Assembly (NCBI GenBank): GCA_018813975.1
Contig: JAHJAQ010000012.1
Location: forward strand, 1-6,439
DNA length: 6,439 nucleotides
Origin: Microcaldota archaeon
Lineage (GTDB): Archaea > Iainarchaeota > Iainarchaeia > Iainarchaeales > JAGVWC01
Reading direction: 5' to 3'
Position numbers and translations under genes: made by a program. The notes below the pieces were generated by a model. The model saw nothing but the letters and a program-made list of their open reading frames with translations. It was not told where the DNA came from and made no database searches. How positions within the stretch are numbered: position 1 is the stretch's first letter; every line of letters starts with the position of its first letter. Positions 4,846-6,439 of the stretch are shown here, in pieces.

Positions 4846-4851
4846 TCCTTT

Positions 4852-5982
4852 TTATTCTTCGTATCGAATGAATTCTCCATTTTGGATTGTTTTTAGAATC
4901 AACGATACTTGAGAGTCACCAAACTCGTCAAAGCTGACTAGCCCAGTTACCCCGTCAAAGTCTTTTAGTTCATTTAGCTTGGTTCTAACGCATTCTTTGT
5001 TTGCATTGCATTCTTTGATTTTTGTAAAAAGAATTTGAAAAGCATCATAGCCATTCAAAACTTCCATAGTGGGTGGCCGATTATACCTGTCCAAAAATCG
5101 GTTATATATTTCTTCTTGTTTTGGAAAAAGATTTTGTTGGTCTAAGGTATAAGGATAAATTATTCCATCCGCTGCATTGCCTGCTGCGTCCAGCAAATCT
5201 TGTTGCTTCGTAACCGCCGCCCCCACAATCAAAGGAAAAAAATCAAGTTCTTTTGTTTGTTTCACAAAAATCCCCATCTGCTGTCTGGAGGCGGGAACCA
5301 AAAAAACAGCCTCTGGATTAGTCTCTTTTATTTTGATGATTTCTGTTCTAAACTCACTTTGAGAATCAGTTGATCCCTCGCTAAATACTATTTCACCACC
5401 TTGGGCAGTAAACTGTTCAATAAAAGAATTCTTAAAACTCTCTCCAAACGTATTCTTGGCAGTATAGGTAGCAACACGAATGATTCCTTTTTCAATCAAA
5501 AAATCAACTATTTTTTTGGTTTCAACTTTGTTAGGAACTCGAGTCCTAAAAAAATAATCATTGGCTTGTGACAATTCATTATCGGGTGCACCCGGCGAAA
5601 TAGCAATAATCTTTTGCTGGTTCAAAAAAGATAAAACACTCATGGCACTTTGACCACAAAAAGGTCCAATAATAAAATCAACCTGATCAATATCAACAAG
5701 TTTTCGGTATGCGGTTAACGCTTGCGTAGCATTACACATTTCATCTTCAAAAACCAGTTCAATATCATTACTTGCTCCCAAATCCTCAAAAGCCATTTCA
5801 ATAGCATGCCGCGTATCTTGTCCCACATGAGACAAAAAACCAGTTAAGGGCATTAGCACTCCAACCTTTGTTTTTTGTTCTTGTGGTGTTTCAATACACC
5901 CAAAAAGAAAAAAAACACTAAAAAGGACAATCAGACCGATTACACTCCAAAAAAGACCTTTTTTGAGGGCATATCTACTCAA
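4852..5982 (-). CDS. Branched-chain amino-acid ABC transporter substrate-binding lipoprotein, diverged paralogue (LivK-like)
   Basis: This 376-residue Peripla_BP_6-type protein is encoded leftward. The frame starts at TTG 5982-5980; an in-frame stop (TAA) lies immediately upstream, and no in-frame ATG or GTG precedes the signal segment, so TTG is the best start. After a basic Lys-Lys region, residues 10-28 are hydrophobic and end in the lipobox FLFGC (Cys29). Fold marks are KVGVLMPLTG (39-48), ELVFEDEMC (75-83), IIGPFCGQSA (104-113), NDYFFRTRVP (141-150) and VSFDEFGD (349-356). Cys83 and Cys109 match the LivJ disulfide positions. A further pair, Cys325 and Cys331 in KECNANKEC, is absent from its neighbours. 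It is clearly more distant from the other two than they are from each other, so it may take another ligand. It is divergent from the permease gene, whereas livK genes usually run with livH. Confidence 0.93.
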   Translation of the reverse strand: MSRYALKKGLFWSVIGLIVLFSVFFLFGCIETPQEQKTKVGVLMPLTGFLSHVGQDTRHAIEMAFEDLGASNDIELVFEDEMCNATQALTAYRKLVDIDQVDFIIGPFCGQSAMSVLSFLNQQKIIAISPGAPDNELSQANDYFFRTRVPNKVETKKIVDFLIEKGIIRVATYTAKNTFGESFKNSFIEQFTAQGGEIVFSEGSTDSQSEFRTEIIKIKETNPEAVFLVPASRQQMGIFVKQTKELDFFPLIVGAAVTKQQDLLDAAGNAADGIIYPYTLDQQNLFPKQEEIYNRFLDRYNRPPTMEVLNGYDAFQILFTKIKECNANKECVRTKLNELKDFDGVTGLVSFDEFGDSQVSLILKTIQNGEFIRYEE

Positions 5983-6004
5983 TTATATTTATTCCATTAA
6001 AAAA

Positions 6005-6020
6005 CTATGGGTAATCATAG
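6005..6020. other. Small inverted repeat in the divergent region before the permease gene
   Basis: CTATG (6005-6009) pairs with CATAG (6016-6020) around GGTAAT. Further CTAT (6022-6025) and ATAG (6036-6039) copies follow. The stretch between the TTG start at 5982 and the ATG at 6112 is 129 bp, so this could be an operator for one or both genes. The motif is short. Confidence 0.3.
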
Positions 6021-6037
6021 ACTATCCCAAAAAAAAT

Positions 6038-6075
6038 AGGATTTTAAGGGAAGTTTACCTACACGTTAATTAAAC
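6038..6075. promoter_or_regulatory. Candidate divergent TATA boxes for the third binding-protein and permease genes
   Basis: TTAATTAA (6066-6073) would place a rightward start near 6095, about 17 bases before ATG 6112. On the minus strand, TTAAAATCC (6046-6038) would place a leftward start near 6016, about 34 bases before TTG 5982. No strong BRE accompanies either, so this is tentative. Confidence 0.4.
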
Positions 6076-6111
6076 ACAATTACAGTAATTAGTTGAAATT
6101 GGCGAGTTTGG

Positions 6112-6439
6112 ATGGTAGTAGAACAGCTGTTTGTGAATGGTCTGATTGCAGGTGCGATTTATGCTTTGGTAGCGGTTGGTTTTTCCCTGATTTATTCGAC
6201 GTGCAAGTTTATTCATTTTGCGCACGGAGCGGTAGTTGCCACAGCGGCCTATTTTCTATACTTTTTATTTTCCGTGCTGGGATTTGAATTCTGGATTTCG
6301 GTTATACTGGCTATTGTTTTTGCAGGGTTTGTGGGATGGTTATTGAACAAGAGCGTGTACACTCCCTTGCGCAATCGAAAAGCCAGTAGCGTAATCTTAT
6401 TGGTTGCCAGTTTGGGCCTCTTAATTCTAATTGAATCCG
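6112..6439 (+). CDS. livH: Branched-chain amino-acid ABC transporter permease LivH-like (partial, C-terminus outside window)
   Basis: The frame opens at ATG 6112 (an in-frame TGA at 6094 lies upstream) and is still open at the window end after 109 codons. It begins VVEQLFVNGLIAGAIYALVA, then GFSLIYSTCKFIHFAHGAVV. The GxxxGxxYALxAxGxxLIY pattern and the motif (N/K)FxxFAHG, normally NFAHG, are hallmarks of the LivH half of the LIV/HAAT family permease. Three to four transmembrane helices are visible. LivH pairs with LivM in the membrane, with LivG and LivF as ATPases; those genes would be expected just to the right. The protein would translocate the ligands supplied by the binding proteins encoded to the left. 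No good Shine-Dalgarno is seen. Confidence 0.93.
   Translation, partial: MVVEQLFVNGLIAGAIYALVAVGFSLIYSTCKFIHFAHGAVVATAAYFLYFLFSVLGFEFWISVILAIVFAGFVGWLLNKSVYTPLRNRKASSVILLVASLGLLILIES

Noticed and set aside
1..6439. CRISPR array, insertion sequence or defence system
   Set aside because: No regularly spaced repeats, terminal inverted repeats, transposase or nuclease genes are seen on either strand.

Overview
The window looks archaeal, at roughly 38-40% GC. It has a serine tRNA gene interrupted at position 37/38 by an intron with a bulge-helix-bulge-like splice structure, BRE/TATA-type promoters, one gene that appears leaderless, T-run terminators, an Lrp-type regulator, and substrate-binding proteins with a lipobox or an N-terminal anchor. 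The small gene set and tight spacing would suit a DPANN archaeon such as a Diapherotrites/Micrarchaeota relative, but that placement is only an inference. The theme is branched-chain amino-acid (LIV/HAAT-type) uptake: three paralogous substrate-binding protein genes plus the start of a livH-type permease gene.

Layout: (1) 1-812, minus strand, a partial gene for a tandem Lrp/AsnC-type regulator that runs off the left edge. (2) 813-949, a divergent promoter region. (3) 950-2098, a first LivK-like binding protein without cysteines and with an N-terminal hydrophobic anchor. (4) 2099-2817, a gene-sparse stretch that holds several RNA hairpins and two miniproteins too short for ordinary gene callers: a Lys/Glu-rich 23-residue peptide with a strong extended Shine-Dalgarno, and a 55-residue four-cysteine FCS-type zinc-finger protein. 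(5) 2818-3017, tRNA-Ser(GGA) with a 115-nt intron. (6) 3020-3724, a cytosolic transglutaminase-like (Cys-His-Asp) protein that begins two bases after the mature tRNA end. (7) 3736-4845, a second LivK-like lipoprotein, 11 bp after gene 6. (8) 4852-5982, minus strand, a third and more diverged LivK-like lipoprotein, converging on gene 7 with a 6-bp gap. (9) 5983-6111, a second divergent promoter region. (10) 6112-6439, the start of the LivH-like permease gene, cut by the right edge.

Working together: the binding proteins would capture amino acids or related small polar ligands outside the membrane and pass them to the permease that starts at 6112. The rest of the transporter (LivM, LivG, LivF) would be expected to the right. 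The Lrp-type protein, divergent from the first binding protein, is the obvious candidate amino-acid-responsive regulator. The tRNA/transglutaminase/binding-protein cluster (2818-4845) and the structured, miniprotein-bearing stretch before it are the least conventional parts.
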